Counted from the stretch's first letter, positions 34,703-44,466 are shown. The stretch is DNA of 62,113 nucleotides from Odoribacter sp. (GCA_013824715.1 PNOH01000028.1:1-62113), one strand, 5' to 3'. Program-made: numbers and translations. The notes: a model not told the origin generated them from the letters alone.

Positions 34703-35347
34703 ATGACTGATCCGGTTTTACTAGACCAATATATTCTCGACCATATTTCACCCGAAGAAGACTATTTGCGCGAACTCGACCGCGAAACCCACCAAAAGGT
34801 GCTTCACCCGCGAATGTTGTCGGGTCATTTACAAGGTCAAATCCTGAGTATGATCAGTTGCATGATTCAGCCGCAATGTATTCTCGAAATCGGGACTTTT
34901 ACGGGTTACTCAGCTCTGTGTCTGGCTAAAGGACTGGCCGATGGCGGAAAGTTACACACCATCGAATTAGACGATGAACTCGAAACCCTTGCACAAAAAT
35001 ACATCCTGAAATCTGGCATGGCCGACCGGATTATTCAGCACACAGGCGATGCGCGAAAAATTATTTCTACAATCAACCAGTCGTTTGATCTTGTATTTAT
35101 TGATGCCGATAAACGCGATTACTGCGATTATTACCAGCTTATTTTCGATCAGATTCGGGTTGGTGGTTTCCTGTTGGCCGACAATGTTTTATGGGATGGC
35201 AAAGTTGTTGATCCGGAATCTGCCGGCGAAGAACAAACACACGGCATCATTGCGTTTAACGATTTGGTTCAAAACGACCCGCGTGTAAACAATGTAATCT
35301 TGCCGGTAAGAGATGGAATCATGGTGGTGCAGAAGGTTACGGAGTGA
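34703..35347 (+). CDS. Class I SAM-dependent O-methyltransferase (CCoAMT-like)
   Basis: A 214-residue O-methyltransferase of the caffeoyl-CoA/TrmR type. SAM motif I is ILEIGTFTGYSALCLAKGL (about 60-78); the acidic FIDADKRDY (about 132-140) and LADNVLWDGKV (metal-binding Asp/Asn, about 156-166) are conserved, implying a divalent metal. Small bacterial members methylate catechols or a tRNA base (TrmR), and the two cannot be separated here. It starts one base after the M16 gene, so the pair is one operon. Confidence 0.92.
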   Translation: MTDPVLLDQYILDHISPEEDYLRELDRETHQKVLHPRMLSGHLQGQILSMISCMIQPQCILEIGTFTGYSALCLAKGLADGGKLHTIELDDELETLAQKYILKSGMADRIIQHTGDARKIISTINQSFDLVFIDADKRDYCDYYQLIFDQIRVGGFLLADNVLWDGKVVDPESAGEEQTHGIIAFNDLVQNDPRVNNVILPVRDGIMVVQKVTE

Positions 35348-35585
35348 ACAGAAATTCTTCACGGAAAATAAAGAGTCGTGCTGCTATTTTGAAGTTTAAA
35401 TTCAAGATGAAAACGAATTTCAAAAATAATTTTCTTTCCAGCTTACACCAAACGATCTTCTTTATTTTGAAATGAGAGGTTTCTGTTAATTAAAGTTGTT
35501 TTGTTTTATGAATTTACCTCATACAGATAGTGTTTAATGCTTGTTTTTTCAGAACTTTATTACTTTAACTTTTAACCAAATAGTC

Positions 35586-36053
35586 ATGAATAAAATTGTA
35601 TTTCTTTTAGCTATTCTATTAGCTTCGGTAGTTCTTTCAGCACAGGGCATAGATTTCTCCGGAAACTGGAAATTGAACAGTTCGAAAAGCAAATTGAACG
35701 ATCAGTTCAGTATGGCTCCCAAAGACATCATTGTTGTACTGGCTGGTAACGATTTTGATGTGGAAAAGCACTCCAGTTTTCAAGGGAATGATTTTACAAT
35801 CAAAGACAAATTTACACTGGACGGAAAGGAATGTATCAATCCCGGATGGCAAGACACCGAGAAAAAATCAACCGCAGTTTGGGCAGACGATAAACTATCG
35901 TTGAAAATTACATCTAAATTTCCAATGGGCGACAGTGGTGAAATGACCATTATTGAAGTTTACAAAATGGATGGCAGTAACCTTGTTGTAGAAACCAGCG
36001 CCTCTTCCTCTTTTGGCGATGTGGCCGAAACCATCGTTTTCGATAAACAGTAA
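35586..36053 (+). CDS. Exported lipocalin-like beta-barrel protein
   Basis: A 155-residue exported protein starting at the ATG at 35,586, which gives a clean signal peptide (KIVFLLAILLASVVLSA then QG). The mature part begins FSGNWKLNSSKSKLNDQ, a lipocalin-like/THAP4-type start, followed by regularly alternating strands. It closely parallels the C-terminal domain of the neighbouring decayed glycosidase (FSGQWVFNEDKSDVG), so the two probably share an origin or ligand, perhaps glycan-related. The pseudogene begins only 2 bp after its stop, so the two formed an operon. Confidence 0.7.
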   Translation: MNKIVFLLAILLASVVLSAQGIDFSGNWKLNSSKSKLNDQFSMAPKDIIVVLAGNDFDVEKHSSFQGNDFTIKDKFTLDGKECINPGWQDTEKKSTAVWADDKLSLKITSKFPMGDSGEMTIIEVYKMDGSNLVVETSASSSFGDVAETIVFDKQ

Positions 36054-36055
36054 CC

Positions 36056-36989
36056 GTGAAATTCAATACATTAACCAGAAATTGTCTGATTTTAGCTTTG
36101 GTTGTGAGCATGTTTGCCAGTGTATTTGCAAATGAACCGGTAAACCCAAAAGCTACTCCGGAAGCCAAAGCTTTGCTCGAATTGCATTACCGGATTTCAG
36201 GAAAATAAACACTAACCGGACAGCACAATTATCCAAATACCTCGACATTGCTTCGCTTGATGTTTAAGGAAGTGATTTCAGCCAGGCCTACTACGACAGT
36301 TTGAAAGTGCTGGCAAAAGGGAAACCAATCCTCTTTGGTGAAGTTGGCAACCCTCCTGCTCCTGAAATTTACAAGCAACAGCCTGACTGGACTTCGTGGG
36401 TCGTTTGGGCCGGAATGGTTCGGAACACAACTAAAAAGCAGTATCAGGAAATGGTTGACAATCCAAGAATGCTGTTTCAGGAAAGCCAAGCCTATTGGGA
36501 AGCAATGAATCCTTACCGGAAAGTTTGCAGCCTTCCATTGTTGCCGCTGAAAGATAAATACCCGGTTAATTTTTCAGGCCAGTGGGTTTTTAATGAAGAT
36601 AAAAGTGATGTGGGAAATGCCGGAACAGGAAATGTAGCCCATGAAATAGAAATTGATCAGGATGGAGACTTGCTGCATGTAAAAAAACAGGTATTAGTTG
36701 AATGGGGCGGCGACCGGACAACCAATGAAACAATCCCATTGGATGGTTCAGAAATGAAATCAGAATTTTTTAATTCCCCGCGCATTTCAAAAGCCAGTTG
36801 GGATGAGGTTTCCAAATCGGTTAAGGTCAGTTCTGTAGTTAAATTCACCCGGGGTGGTCAAACGACCGAAATGAAAAGCACTGAAGAATGGAGCCTTCAG
36901 GAAGGAGGGAAAGCTTTAAAATTGCGCAGACTTCAACCGGCTTCAGGGGTGGCGAAACTACGGTTTCGCTGATTTATCAGAAGCAATAA
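36056..36989 (+). pseudogene. Decayed GH26-like glycosidase with C-terminal lipocalin-like domain
   Basis: The remains of one exported protein are spread over two frames. From GTG 36,056: a signal peptide, then ALLELHYRISGK, an in-frame TAA at 36,206-36,208 where a Gln is expected, and TLTGQHNYPN, as in GH26 mannanase-like proteins. Around 36,230-36,245 the frame shifts and most of the catalytic barrel is missing. The other frame resumes with DIASLDV, a TAA at 36,265-36,267 (Tyr expected), then GSDFSQAYYDSL and ILFGEVGNPPAP (nucleophile Glu region). The C-terminal domain (FSGQWVFNEDKS) resembles the upstream gene. A last frameshift in a G run near 36,946-36,949 hides the natural end (GGETTVSLIYQKQ, stop at 36,987). 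With four independent lesions it cannot be functional. GH26 assignment is moderate. Confidence 0.88.
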
Positions 36990-37011
36990 TTTGGCTTGAA
37001 ATTTTGAACTT

Positions 37012-37058
37012 AAAACCGGCAGTCCTGATATAAAATTTGGAACTGCCGGTTTTTTTTG
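37012..37058 (+). terminator. Rho-independent terminator
   Basis: AAAACCGGCAGT pairs exactly with ACTGCCGGTTTT, then T8. It ends the lipocalin-like/glycosidase transcript. Confidence 0.88.
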
Positions 37059-37087
37059 CCTTGATTATCAATGCACATTCACGAACC

Positions 37088-37240
37088 ATTACTACTAAGA
37101 GGTTTCTCTGGCAAATAAGGTTTTAAAAAATGAAAATTCCTGTACCCACGACAAAAAAAGCTACTCCGGACAAAACAATAATACCCACAGCATTCGTTAT
37201 AGAACCAAATTTTTCTTCCATACCTATTATTTCAGGTCAT
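37088..37240. repeat. Dispersed element, fuller copy (second copy at 55,825-55,905)
   Basis: Shares ACTACTAAGAGGTTTCTC-like, AAATAAGGTT and GTGGGTA-containing segments with 55,825-55,905 in the same order. It occupies most of the 450-bp gap before the propeller gene and contains a short minus-strand open frame (37,123-37,221). The rest of the gap (37,241-37,440) shows no recognised feature. Confidence 0.55.
37123..37221 (-). CDS. Possible 32-residue single-pass membrane peptide
   Basis: An ATG-started open frame encoding MEEKFGSITNAVG and then about 19 hydrophobic residues (IIVLSGVAFFVVGTGIFIF) before TAA: a charged N-terminus followed by one membrane helix, the look of a small membrane protein. 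There is no clear RBS or promoter, and it lies inside a dispersed element, so it may be chance. The copy at 55.8 kb has lost part of this frame. Confidence 0.3.
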   Translation of the reverse strand: MEEKFGSITNAVGIIVLSGVAFFVVGTGIFIF

Positions 37241-37440
37241 GACAATTTCATATTGAATTGAGAACAGAGTATGGCCAATTTGCGTATAAAAACATATTTT
37301 GCAGACACAACATTAAGGTGATTGCAAAGGACTACTAAACTTCAGTCGCATGATCCTTCTTCCATTTAATTCCCCCGACCTCCTTTGTCGGTGAGAATTC
37401 GCAAATCTATTTCAGATAACAAATAATAAATGAAAATCAA

Positions 37441-39564
37441 ATGAAAACAATGTTGCGGGTATTTGTTTTGGTTGCTGCTTTCATAGCCAATACGAATCAA
37501 TTGCATGGACAATGGGTTCAGACCACCGGGCCAGGTGGTGGTAAAGTGTATGCTTTTGCTACGATGGGTACTAACATCTTTGCTGGTACACAGGGTGGCG
37601 GTGTCTTCCTTTCTTCAAATAATGGTGTTAGTTGGAGCGCTGTCAATAATGGCTTGACTGCCGATTCAGTCCGGGCACTTGCCGTTAGCGGTCCAAATCT
37701 TTTTGCAGGTACTGAGGGTCGTGGAGTCTTTCTTTCGACCAATAATGGTGCAAGTTGGACTGCAGTGAATTCCGGTTTGACGGACAACTATGTTTATTCT
37801 CTTGGTGTGAGTGGGAATAATATTTTTGCCGGAACCTGGCGTGGCGGTGTCTTTCTTTCCAGGGACAATGGCGCCAATTGGAGTGCAGTGAATTCGGGAT
37901 TAGGTGGAAACGCTATGTGTATCAATTCTATTGCTGTCAGTGGTACTAACCTGTTTGCCGGAACTAACGACGGCGTGTACCTGTCAACCAACAACGGTAC
38001 AAGTTGGAGTACCGTTAAATGGTTCTCTACCGGTCTTGATCCCTTTGTTAGTGCTCTTGCAGTAACGGGCACGAATCTTTATGCCGGGACAAGGCAAGGA
38101 GTCTTTCTTTCGACCAACAACGGGACAACCTGGAGTATCGTGAATTCCGGAATTACGGGTACAATAGCAGGGATATTGGTAAAGGCTCTTGCTGTCAGTG
38201 GCGACAATCTCTTTGCCGGAACTTTGAACGTTGGCATATATCTATCAACCGACAAAGGCAAAAGTTGGAACGCTGTGAATTCAGGCCTGATGAACACAAA
38301 AATTAATGCTCTTTGCGTAAATCCTAACAAGGCAGGTGGTACCAACCTATATGCCGGAACAGATGGCGATGGCGTGTTTCTATCAGCCGATAGCGGAACC
38401 AGTTGGAGTGCTGTTAACTCTGGATTAGCGGCATCTTTTGTCTGGCCACTCATCACGAACGGACAAAATCTCATAGCAGGGACCAATGGTGGCGGTGTCT
38501 TTCATTCGACCGACAATGGCGCCAGCTGGAAAGCCGTCAATTCCGGACTGACGGACAAAAATATTTATTCACTCGCAGTGAGTGGCAATACTTTCTTTGC
38601 CGGAACAGAGGGCGGTAGCGTGTTTCGTTCGACCGACAACGGCACCAGTTGGAATGGCCTAATTTTAAATCCTTTTTGTGTCCGTGCTCTTGCTGTCATC
38701 GGCACCAATATCTTTGCCGGAACTTATGGTCGAGGCTGTTTTCTTTCGACTGACAACGGAACGACATGGAATCCTGTCAGGACAGGTCTGGACTGGGATG
38801 TATGGGCTCTCGCCGTTAGCGGCTCCAATCTCTTTGCCGGGACAAAGGGCGGTGGCGTCTATCTTTCGACCGACAATGGCACCAGTTGGAATGCTGTCAA
38901 TTCCGGCTTGACAAGCAAGTGGATTTTTTCTCTTGCCGTCAGTGGCACAAAACTTTACGTTGGGACTAACGGCGGCGGAGTAGCTGTTTCGACCAACAAT
39001 GGTACAAGCTGGAGCGACATTGGTTATGGTTTGACCAATCCTTATGTGATCTCTTTTGCCAGTAGCGGTTCTAATGTGTTCGCTGCAACTGCCAGTGGAG
39101 TTTTTCTGTTGACCAATGACGGCACTGGCTGGAAGGCTGTTCATTCTGGCCTGACGAACACCGATGTTCGCGGACTTGCAGTAAATGGCCCTAACCTTTA
39201 TGCATCAACATGGGGCGGCGGAGTGTGGAGGCGACCGCTGGCGGAGTTGATCACATCGGTGGAAGATGTTCCTGGCGAAACATCTTTAGCGTTTTCTTTG
39301 GAACAAAACTATCCCAATCCTTTTAATTCATCCACTTCTATTAATTTTCAGGTTGGCAAATCAGCCCAGATAATCCTTAAAATATACGATACAATTGGGA
39401 GAGAAGTAAGAACTCTGGTTAATGGCTTTTATGATACAGGTAATTACAGTATTACCTGGGATGGACTCGATAATAATGGTCAGAAAGTAAATGCCGGCAT
39501 GTATTTTTATTGCATGGAATCAATGCATTTTAAAGAAGTTAAAAAAGCTATACTATTCGAATAA
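37441..39564 (+). CDS. T9SS-secreted protein with 14 BNR/Ycf48-like propeller repeats
   Basis: A 707-residue secreted protein: signal peptide (about 1-23), then 14 repeats of about 40-46 residues with the pattern LAVSGTNLFAGT.GGGVF and LSTNNGTSWSAVNSGL, the sialidase/BNR and Ycf48-type blade. Fourteen repeats would make two seven-bladed beta-propellers. From about residue 610 a FlgD-like T9SS type A sorting domain follows (LEQNYPNPFNSSTSI ... MYFYCME). Such proteins are surface-exposed, and binding rather than catalysis is likely. The repeats are also similar at the DNA level, suggesting recent amplification. It is monocistronic. Confidence 0.9.
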   Translation: MKTMLRVFVLVAAFIANTNQLHGQWVQTTGPGGGKVYAFATMGTNIFAGTQGGGVFLSSNNGVSWSAVNNGLTADSVRALAVSGPNLFAGTEGRGVFLSTNNGASWTAVNSGLTDNYVYSLGVSGNNIFAGTWRGGVFLSRDNGANWSAVNSGLGGNAMCINSIAVSGTNLFAGTNDGVYLSTNNGTSWSTVKWFSTGLDPFVSALAVTGTNLYAGTRQGVFLSTNNGTTWSIVNSGITGTIAGILVKALAVSGDNLFAGTLNVGIYLSTDKGKSWNAVNSGLMNTKINALCVNPNKAGGTNLYAGTDGDGVFLSADSGTSWSAVNSGLAASFVWPLITNGQNLIAGTNGGGVFHSTDNGASWKAVNSGLTDKNIYSLAVSGNTFFAGTEGGSVFRSTDNGTSWNGLILNPFCVRALAVIGTNIFAGTYGRGCFLSTDNGTTWNPVRTGLDWDVWALAVSGSNLFAGTKGGGVYLSTDNGTSWNAVNSGLTSKWIFSLAVSGTKLYVGTNGGGVAVSTNNGTSWSDIGYGLTNPYVISFASSGSNVFAATASGVFLLTNDGTGWKAVHSGLTNTDVRGLAVNGPNLYASTWGGGVWRRPLAELITSVEDVPGETSLAFSLEQNYPNPFNSSTSINFQVGKSAQIILKIYDTIGREVRTLVNGFYDTGNYSITWDGLDNNGQKVNAGMYFYCMESMHFKEVKKAILFE

Positions 39565-39654
39565 AAATGAACTTTTCCTTTCCTTTTATGAACATTCAGG
39601 CTCTACTGAAACAGTAAAAAGATAATATTCGGGATTGCCGTTTTTATTATTCCG

Positions 39655-41925
39655 TTATTGTGCATCCACCACCGCAATGGTAGTCATATTGACTATATCG
39701 CGCACCGAACATTCGGTTGGAACGACAAGTATCGGTTTATTCATGCCCATCAGGATTGGACCTACGACTTCAGCCCCGCCGATTTCGTACATCATTTTGT
39801 AGGCAATATTACCTGAAGTCAGATTTGGGAAAATGATCGTATTTACATCCCGGTTTTCTAAACGTGTAAATGGGAATTTTTGACTTCGAAGCTCTTTATT
39901 GAGTGCAAAATTCATCTGAATTTCACCATCGACGATTAACTCCGGATGGTTTTGGTGCAAGTATGCCACTGATTGCCTCACACGGTCGAGTGTCCGGGTA
40001 TGTTCCGATGATGGAACAGAACCAAAATTGGAGTAGGATACCATGGCAATGACAGGTTCAATGTTGAATTTTTTGACCTGATCAGCAGTCAATAAAGTAG
40101 TTTCGATCAGTGTCTGAGTATCCGGGTCAAGGTTAACAGTAGTATCGGCAAAGAAGAGAGGCCCACGCTTGGTCATTATAATATACATGCTTGAAATATG
40201 ATTGATGTTTGGCCTGGGGCCGATTAACCTCAGGGCCGGGCTCATTACATCGCCGTAATGGCTCGTCACACCCGATATCATGGCATCGGCCAATCCCGTA
40301 TCAACCATCATGATTCCAAAATAATTGCGGTTAAATGTCAGTTCATAAGCTTCTTCCAGGTTAACACCTTTACGCTGGCGTTTTTTCCAGATCAGATCGG
40401 CAAAAGTCCTCCGCATTTCATTACTCACCATTGAGTGAGGATCGAAAATTGAAGTTCCGTTTAAATCGAGATGGTTATCGGCAATGAGTTGTTTTATTTC
40501 TTCCACATTCCCCAATAAAATTGGAATTGCAATGCCTTCGTGCAATACTTCGTTGGCAGCACGCAGAATCTTCAGGTTGTTGCCTTCAGCAAATACAATT
40601 CTCTTTGGGTTCTGTTTGGCTTTGGTCTCAATTCCATGAAACAACTGGTTATCCAGGCCAAGTCGCTGGCTTAATTCGAGCTTGTATTGGTTCCAGTCTT
40701 TAATTGGGTTACGGGCTACACCGCTGTCCATGGCTGCTTTGGCAACAGCAGGAGCCACGGTAGTAAGCAGCCTTGGATCGAGCGGTTTCGGGATAATATA
40801 ATCTTTCCCGAAAATCAGGTTCTGCACATTATAAGCCTTGCTCACACTTTCAGGAACTACTTCTTTGGCCAAACCGGCAAGGGCGTAAACGGCCGCCAGT
40901 TTCATTTCCTCATTGATGCAGGTAGCCCGTACGTCGAGCGCTCCACGGAAAATGTACGGGAATCCAAGCACATTATTCACCTGGTTCGGGTAATCTGAAC
41001 GACCGGTTGCCATAATCAAATCGTCGCGCGACGACATGGCTTCGTCGTAGGATATTTCAGGATCGGGATTAGCCATCGCAAATACAATGGGATTTTTAGC
41101 CATGGAACGAACCATTTCTTTCGTCACTACATTGGCCTGCGATAAGCCCAGAAAGATGTCTGCCCCGTTCAGTGCGTCAGCCAAAGTTCTCACATCGCGA
41201 CCGGTAGCAAATTCAATTTTATATTTATTCAGGTCGGTTCGGTCTTTCCGAAGCGCTCCTTTTGAATCGAGCATTACAATGTTTTCGCGCTTTGCACCGA
41301 GCGAAACAATCAGTTTGGTGCAGGCGATGGCCGATGCCCCGGCTCCATTGATGACAAGTTTTGCTTCACTTAGTTTCTTTCCCGACAGCTCAAGCGAATT
41401 GATTATTCCTGCCGAAGAAATAATGGCAGTTCCGTGCTGATCGTCGTGCATCAGGGGGATTTGCAATTCACGTTTCAGCCTTTCTTCGATTTCAAAACAT
41501 TCCGGAGCTTTAATATCTTCAAGATTGATACCACCGAAAGTAACGGCAATATTTTTGACCGTCTCCACGAACTGATCAATGTCTTTGGTGTCCACTTCGA
41601 TATCGAAAACGTCAATGTCGGCAAATATCTTGAACAGAAAGCCTTTGCCCTCCATAACAGGTTTGCCGGCGCCAGCCCCGATGTCGCCCAATCCGAGTAC
41701 GGCTGTTCCGTTGGAAATAACTGCTACCAGGTTTCCTTTGGAAGTATATTTATAAATATCATCAAAGTTTTTATTGATTTCCAGACAGGGAAAAGCGACT
41801 CCGGGCGAATACGCCAGTGAAAGATCGCGTTGGGTAGTGTGAGGTTTTGTGGTTACAACCTCCAGTTTTCCGGGACGGCCTTCGAAGTGATAGCGCAGGG
41901 CGTCTTCTTTCGTTATTTTAGCCAT
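39655..41925 (-). CDS. maeB: NADP-dependent malic enzyme, MaeB type
   Basis: A 756-residue two-domain malic enzyme converting malate to pyruvate, CO2 and NADPH. Residues 1-~420 are the malic enzyme ([15 protein letters not shown] with the catalytic Tyr region; [23 protein letters not shown] as [12 protein letters not shown]; metal site ECFEIEERL and [12 protein letters not shown](P) site [10 protein letters not shown]). Residues ~430-756 are a phosphotransacetylase-like domain that in related enzymes has a regulatory role (acetyl-CoA sensing) rather than catalysis. Length matches the family. It is monocistronic. Confidence 0.97.
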   Translation of the reverse strand: MAKITKEDALRYHFEGRPGKLEVVTTKPHTTQRDLSLAYSPGVAFPCLEINKNFDDIYKYTSKGNLVAVISNGTAVLGLGDIGAGAGKPVMEGKGFLFKIFADIDVFDIEVDTKDIDQFVETVKNIAVTFGGINLEDIKAPECFEIEERLKRELQIPLMHDDQHGTAIISSAGIINSLELSGKKLSEAKLVINGAGASAIACTKLIVSLGAKRENIVMLDSKGALRKDRTDLNKYKIEFATGRDVRTLADALNGADIFLGLSQANVVTKEMVRSMAKNPIVFAMANPDPEISYDEAMSSRDDLIMATGRSDYPNQVNNVLGFPYIFRGALDVRATCINEEMKLAAVYALAGLAKEVVPESVSKAYNVQNLIFGKDYIIPKPLDPRLLTTVAPAVAKAAMDSGVARNPIKDWNQYKLELSQRLGLDNQLFHGIETKAKQNPKRIVFAEGNNLKILRAANEVLHEGIAIPILLGNVEEIKQLIADNHLDLNGTSIFDPHSMVSNEMRRTFADLIWKKRQRKGVNLEEAYELTFNRNYFGIMMVDTGLADAMISGVTSHYGDVMSPALRLIGPRPNINHISSMYIIMTKRGPLFFADTTVNLDPDTQTLIETTLLTADQVKKFNIEPVIAMVSYSNFGSVPSSEHTRTLDRVRQSVAYLHQNHPELIVDGEIQMNFALNKELRSQKFPFTRLENRDVNTIIFPNLTSGNIAYKMMYEIGGAEVVGPILMGMNKPILVVPTECSVRDIVNMTTIAVVDAQ

Positions 41926-41999
41926 AATAATCAGTTTTTAGGATGATGCAAGTGAGGAAAAATGACTAATAAAACTAAAGATAAATAGGTGATTATTAT

Positions 42000-42253
42000 A
42001 TGATAAGATTCATGAATCTGTACAAAAAATGTTTATTTTCAGAAGCTTTGGAATTATTTTCCGGAAGCATCCATTATAGAGTAAATCAGATTAGACAACT
42101 CATTTTATTCCATTTGGTTGGAATAATAAGCCAAGACATAATAGTGCCAAATTATTCAACAATTGTTCTTCATGTGGAAAAGAAAGAGAAACCGTAAATT
42201 TTGAAGAATTTCCGGAAGCTTCTAAAAAAGGATTCAAAGAGTTGATGAATTAA
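42000..42253 (+). pseudogene. Possible gene remnant in an AT-rich stretch
   Basis: Two short adjacent frames look like pieces of one small protein. One is 65 residues from 42,000; another continues in a shifted frame as KPRHNSAKLFNNCSSCGKER and ends with a plausible helical tail (FPEASKKGFKELMN) at 42,253. The CxxC suggests a small zinc ribbon. There is no recognised family. The following 42,254-42,600 has only a terminator-like hairpin. It could equally be chance frames in non-coding DNA. Confidence 0.25.
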
Positions 42254-42366
42254 GAACCATACAAAAGTGGAGCAACTTTTCTTTCTTGTCAGGAATTCGA
42301 TGCATATTCAATTTTGAGTAGCCCTTATCTTTAGTTATTAAATTTAAATAGAAAGATAACAAAACT

Positions 42367-42390
42367 AAATCCGTTAACTGCGGATTTTTT
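42367..42390 (+). terminator. Hairpin terminator
   Basis: AAATCCG pairs with CGGATTT over a 7-nt loop, then a T run to 42,390. It would end a transcript from the possible remnant upstream. Confidence 0.6.
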
Positions 42391-42718
42391 GATTTTCAAT
42401 ATAGTGACAAATAGGCAATGACCAATCAAGATGCTTCTGGAGAACTTGTTTATTTGTCCATAAATACCTATGAAAAAACCGTAATTAAACCTACAATATT
42501 CCGATAAGGGATCGCACAAAAAAAATAAATAATTTCTTAAATTTGATCATTATAAATGCATTAGTTTGTTCAAAATGTTTGGTTAAGAAATATTTTGTAA
42601 TTTTAGCATAAATGAATTCTTGCATTTATTAAATTTGAACATAACAGAATCATACGGATATGTTAGATCTAGTCGTAAACCTAAACAAGAATACAAACGA
42701 TTTTATAAGGGAATAATT

Positions 42719-43339
42719 ATGTCAATTTTTTCTGGATGGTTTAAACAAACCCAATCCGATATTGAAAAGGGATTGGTAGAAGTGTATTCGCAAATGTACT
42801 CTCAATTTGCCGGGATTACATTGAAAGACTCTAGAAATGAAGTTATAAAGTTAATTGCGATTTTTAAAGAAGAAGCAATTAAAAACGGCACGGCTAACTT
42901 ACCTGATAATTATGGTGATTTACTACTCCGAGTTGCTGAATCGGGAAATCTGAATGCTGAAAAATGCATAGTTAAAGCACATAAAGAAGGTGCTACCGAT
43001 GAAGATATTCGAGAATTTTGGAATCTAAGTATTATAGAAAGGAGACTGGTATTTTGGTCAGAAGATATTTTTCGTCTTGCCAGTTTTAAACGTTTTAAGG
43101 ATGAAGGACTCGACCCTGAGATGGCATCGGCTAAAATTAGAAAAATGTTTCCAATGTATGGTGATCCAGATAATGAAAAACATGTATTTAGTGATGATAG
43201 GCTTTTACCTCAGGAATTGCGAGGTAGAGTAGATAAGTATAGGAAGAAGTATGGTGCAACTTATATTGCGGAGAAAGTAACAAAATACAACACCTATAAT
43301 GCCTATGTTAGAGAAGAAATTCGAAATGGTAATTTGTAA
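42719..43339 (+). CDS. Hypothetical protein, helical, unknown family
   Basis: A 206-residue soluble, mainly helical protein I do not recognise. The start is the ATG at 42,719, after AAGGGAATAATT; an in-frame TTG at 42,620 would add 33 basic residues. Charged helices alternate throughout (DSRNEVIKLIAIFKEEAIKNG; LLLRVAESGNLNAEKCIVKAHKEGATDEDI, with a Sel1-like AESGNLNAEKC). The C-terminal part (YRKKYGATYIAEKVTKYNTYNAYVREEI) is basic. Base composition is more AT-rich than the flanks, suggesting transfer. It stands alone between malic enzyme and the tRNA-Gln pair. Confidence 0.65.
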   Translation: MSIFSGWFKQTQSDIEKGLVEVYSQMYSQFAGITLKDSRNEVIKLIAIFKEEAIKNGTANLPDNYGDLLLRVAESGNLNAEKCIVKAHKEGATDEDIREFWNLSIIERRLVFWSEDIFRLASFKRFKDEGLDPEMASAKIRKMFPMYGDPDNEKHVFSDDRLLPQELRGRVDKYRKKYGATYIAEKVTKYNTYNAYVREEIRNGNL

Positions 43340-43451
43340 TTGTTCTCTAAAAGTGAGTTAAAAAAATGCATTGAGGGCGTTGTTGTATAAAGATATGTGT
43401 ATCTAATAATTTTAAAACTTAACTGACCCCTGCAATGTCCCCCATAAAATA

Positions 43452-43486
43452 AAAACCTCTGCAATCGTTTGATTTACAGAGGTTTT
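43452..43486 (-). terminator. Terminator of the tRNA-Gln transcript
   Basis: AAAACCTCTG pairs exactly with CAGAGGTTTT; on the minus strand T-rich sequence follows. It lies 14 bp after the tRNA-Gln(CTG) 3' end. Confidence 0.8.
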
Positions 43487-43499
43487 TAAATTTAAATTG

Positions 43500-43572
43500 T
43501 TGTCCTGTCAGGTTTCGAACCTGAACTCTTCTGATCCAGAATCAGACGTGTTGCCAATTACACCACAGGACA
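43500..43572 (-). tRNA. tRNA-Gln (CTG)
   Basis: A 73-nt cloverleaf on the minus strand: acceptor TGTCCTG/CAGGACA, anticodon arm CTGAT-TCTGGAT with anticodon CTG in loop TTCTGGA, and T loop TTCGAAA. CCA is not encoded. It is second of a tandem pair with tRNA-Gln(TTG), 8 bp apart. Confidence 0.95.
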
Positions 43573-43580
43573 GTAACTTG

Positions 43581-43653
43581 TTGACCTGCCAAGGCTCGAA
43601 CTTGGACTCTACTGAACCAAAATCAGTTGTGTTGCCAATTACACCACAGGTCA
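43581..43653 (-). tRNA. tRNA-Gln (TTG)
   Basis: A 73-nt cloverleaf on the minus strand: acceptor TGACCTG/CAGGTCA and anticodon TTG in loop TTTTGGT. The D-arm half (GTGGTGTAATTGGCAACAC) is identical to the neighbouring Gln(CTG) gene, showing recent duplication. It is the promoter-proximal member of the pair. Confidence 0.95.
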
Positions 43654-43819
43654 ATCCTTAGTTGTCTTTTCTTTAAAGACGGTGCAAAAATATAAAAATT
43701 ATTTTTTCAGGGCCTGTTTTGGGTATAATTTTTCGATTTACCCGAGTGTTTGTTTATACTTCGCGATCAGCAAATCAGTTCACCGGTCATTAAGGTTTAG
43801 GGTTCAGGTAATTGACAAA

Positions 43820-44347
43820 TCAAGGTAAAGGATGTGCCTTCAATTTCTGAATTAATTTTCGGCCTCTTGATGCTATTCCAGCCGATCCGTGAAATTCAAT
43901 CTCTTGTTCAATCAGTTCGATCAGTTCTGCTGAAAAATCGGGTTCTTTTTGGGCAATGTTGAACAGTATTTGCATCGCGTGAACCCGCACTGCGACAGAA
44001 AGAGATGCATTCGTAAACACCGGAATGCAGTAATTCAATAATACAGCCATTGTTTCTTCCGGAATATCATTCTCACTAATCAGTTTCAGCAGATGCCTCC
44101 TTTTGCTGTTGTTTTGTGTTCTCAGCAAAAAATCGGTCATTACCGGAAAGTAGGGAATTACAAGTTCAGGATGTTTCTCATGAATCTTATCCACCATCCA
44201 CATAGCCCGCCAGTTTTCGGGTTGGCTGTCATCCAATGCTTTGGACATGATAAGATCGAGGTATTCCGGGTAATCAGCGATATACCGCACCATCAATGCC
44301 AGATTTTCCCACGATTGGATCAATGTGCGGATTTCATTTTCAGTCAT
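43820..44347 (-). CDS. HEAT-repeat-like helical protein
   Basis: A 175-residue all-helical protein starting at the ATG at 44,347. Helix pairs such as WRAMWMVDKIHEKHPELVIPYFPVMTDFLLR (AMWMVDKIHEKHPELVIPYF) and VRVHAMQILFNIAQKEPDFSAELIELIE (RVHAMQILFNIAQKEP) look like HEAT/adenylosuccinate-lyase-type repeats with the typical final re-start ASRGRKLIQKL, seen in small Bacteroidota proteins of unknown role. It probably mediates protein contacts in the cytosol. Monocistronic. Confidence 0.72.
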   Translation of the reverse strand: MTENEIRTLIQSWENLALMVRYIADYPEYLDLIMSKALDDSQPENWRAMWMVDKIHEKHPELVIPYFPVMTDFLLRTQNNSKRRHLLKLISENDIPEETMAVLLNYCIPVFTNASLSVAVRVHAMQILFNIAQKEPDFSAELIELIEQEIEFHGSAGIASRGRKLIQKLKAHPLP

Positions 44348-44466
44348 TGCGCAAAAGCTTTTTTTGTGCAATAAATATAAACGAACTTTAGCAAAATCCG
44401 GGGAAGGTTTCCCCTTTTTCTAATCATATATTTACCTTCTTTGCACCCAGATTCTAAATTAAGCAA

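Noticed and set aside
37518-39144. Several minus-strand frames across the propeller gene
   Set aside because: Periodic sense repeats create matching antisense frames; residues repeat with the same period and carry no independent motif.
37441-39564. Photosystem assembly factor Ycf48
   Set aside because: The repeat type is shared, but a T9SS sorting domain and non-phototrophic context point to a secreted surface protein.
42719-43339. Prophage or integrative element near tRNA-Gln
   Set aside because: No integrase, phage structural gene or duplicated tRNA end could be found in the stretch.
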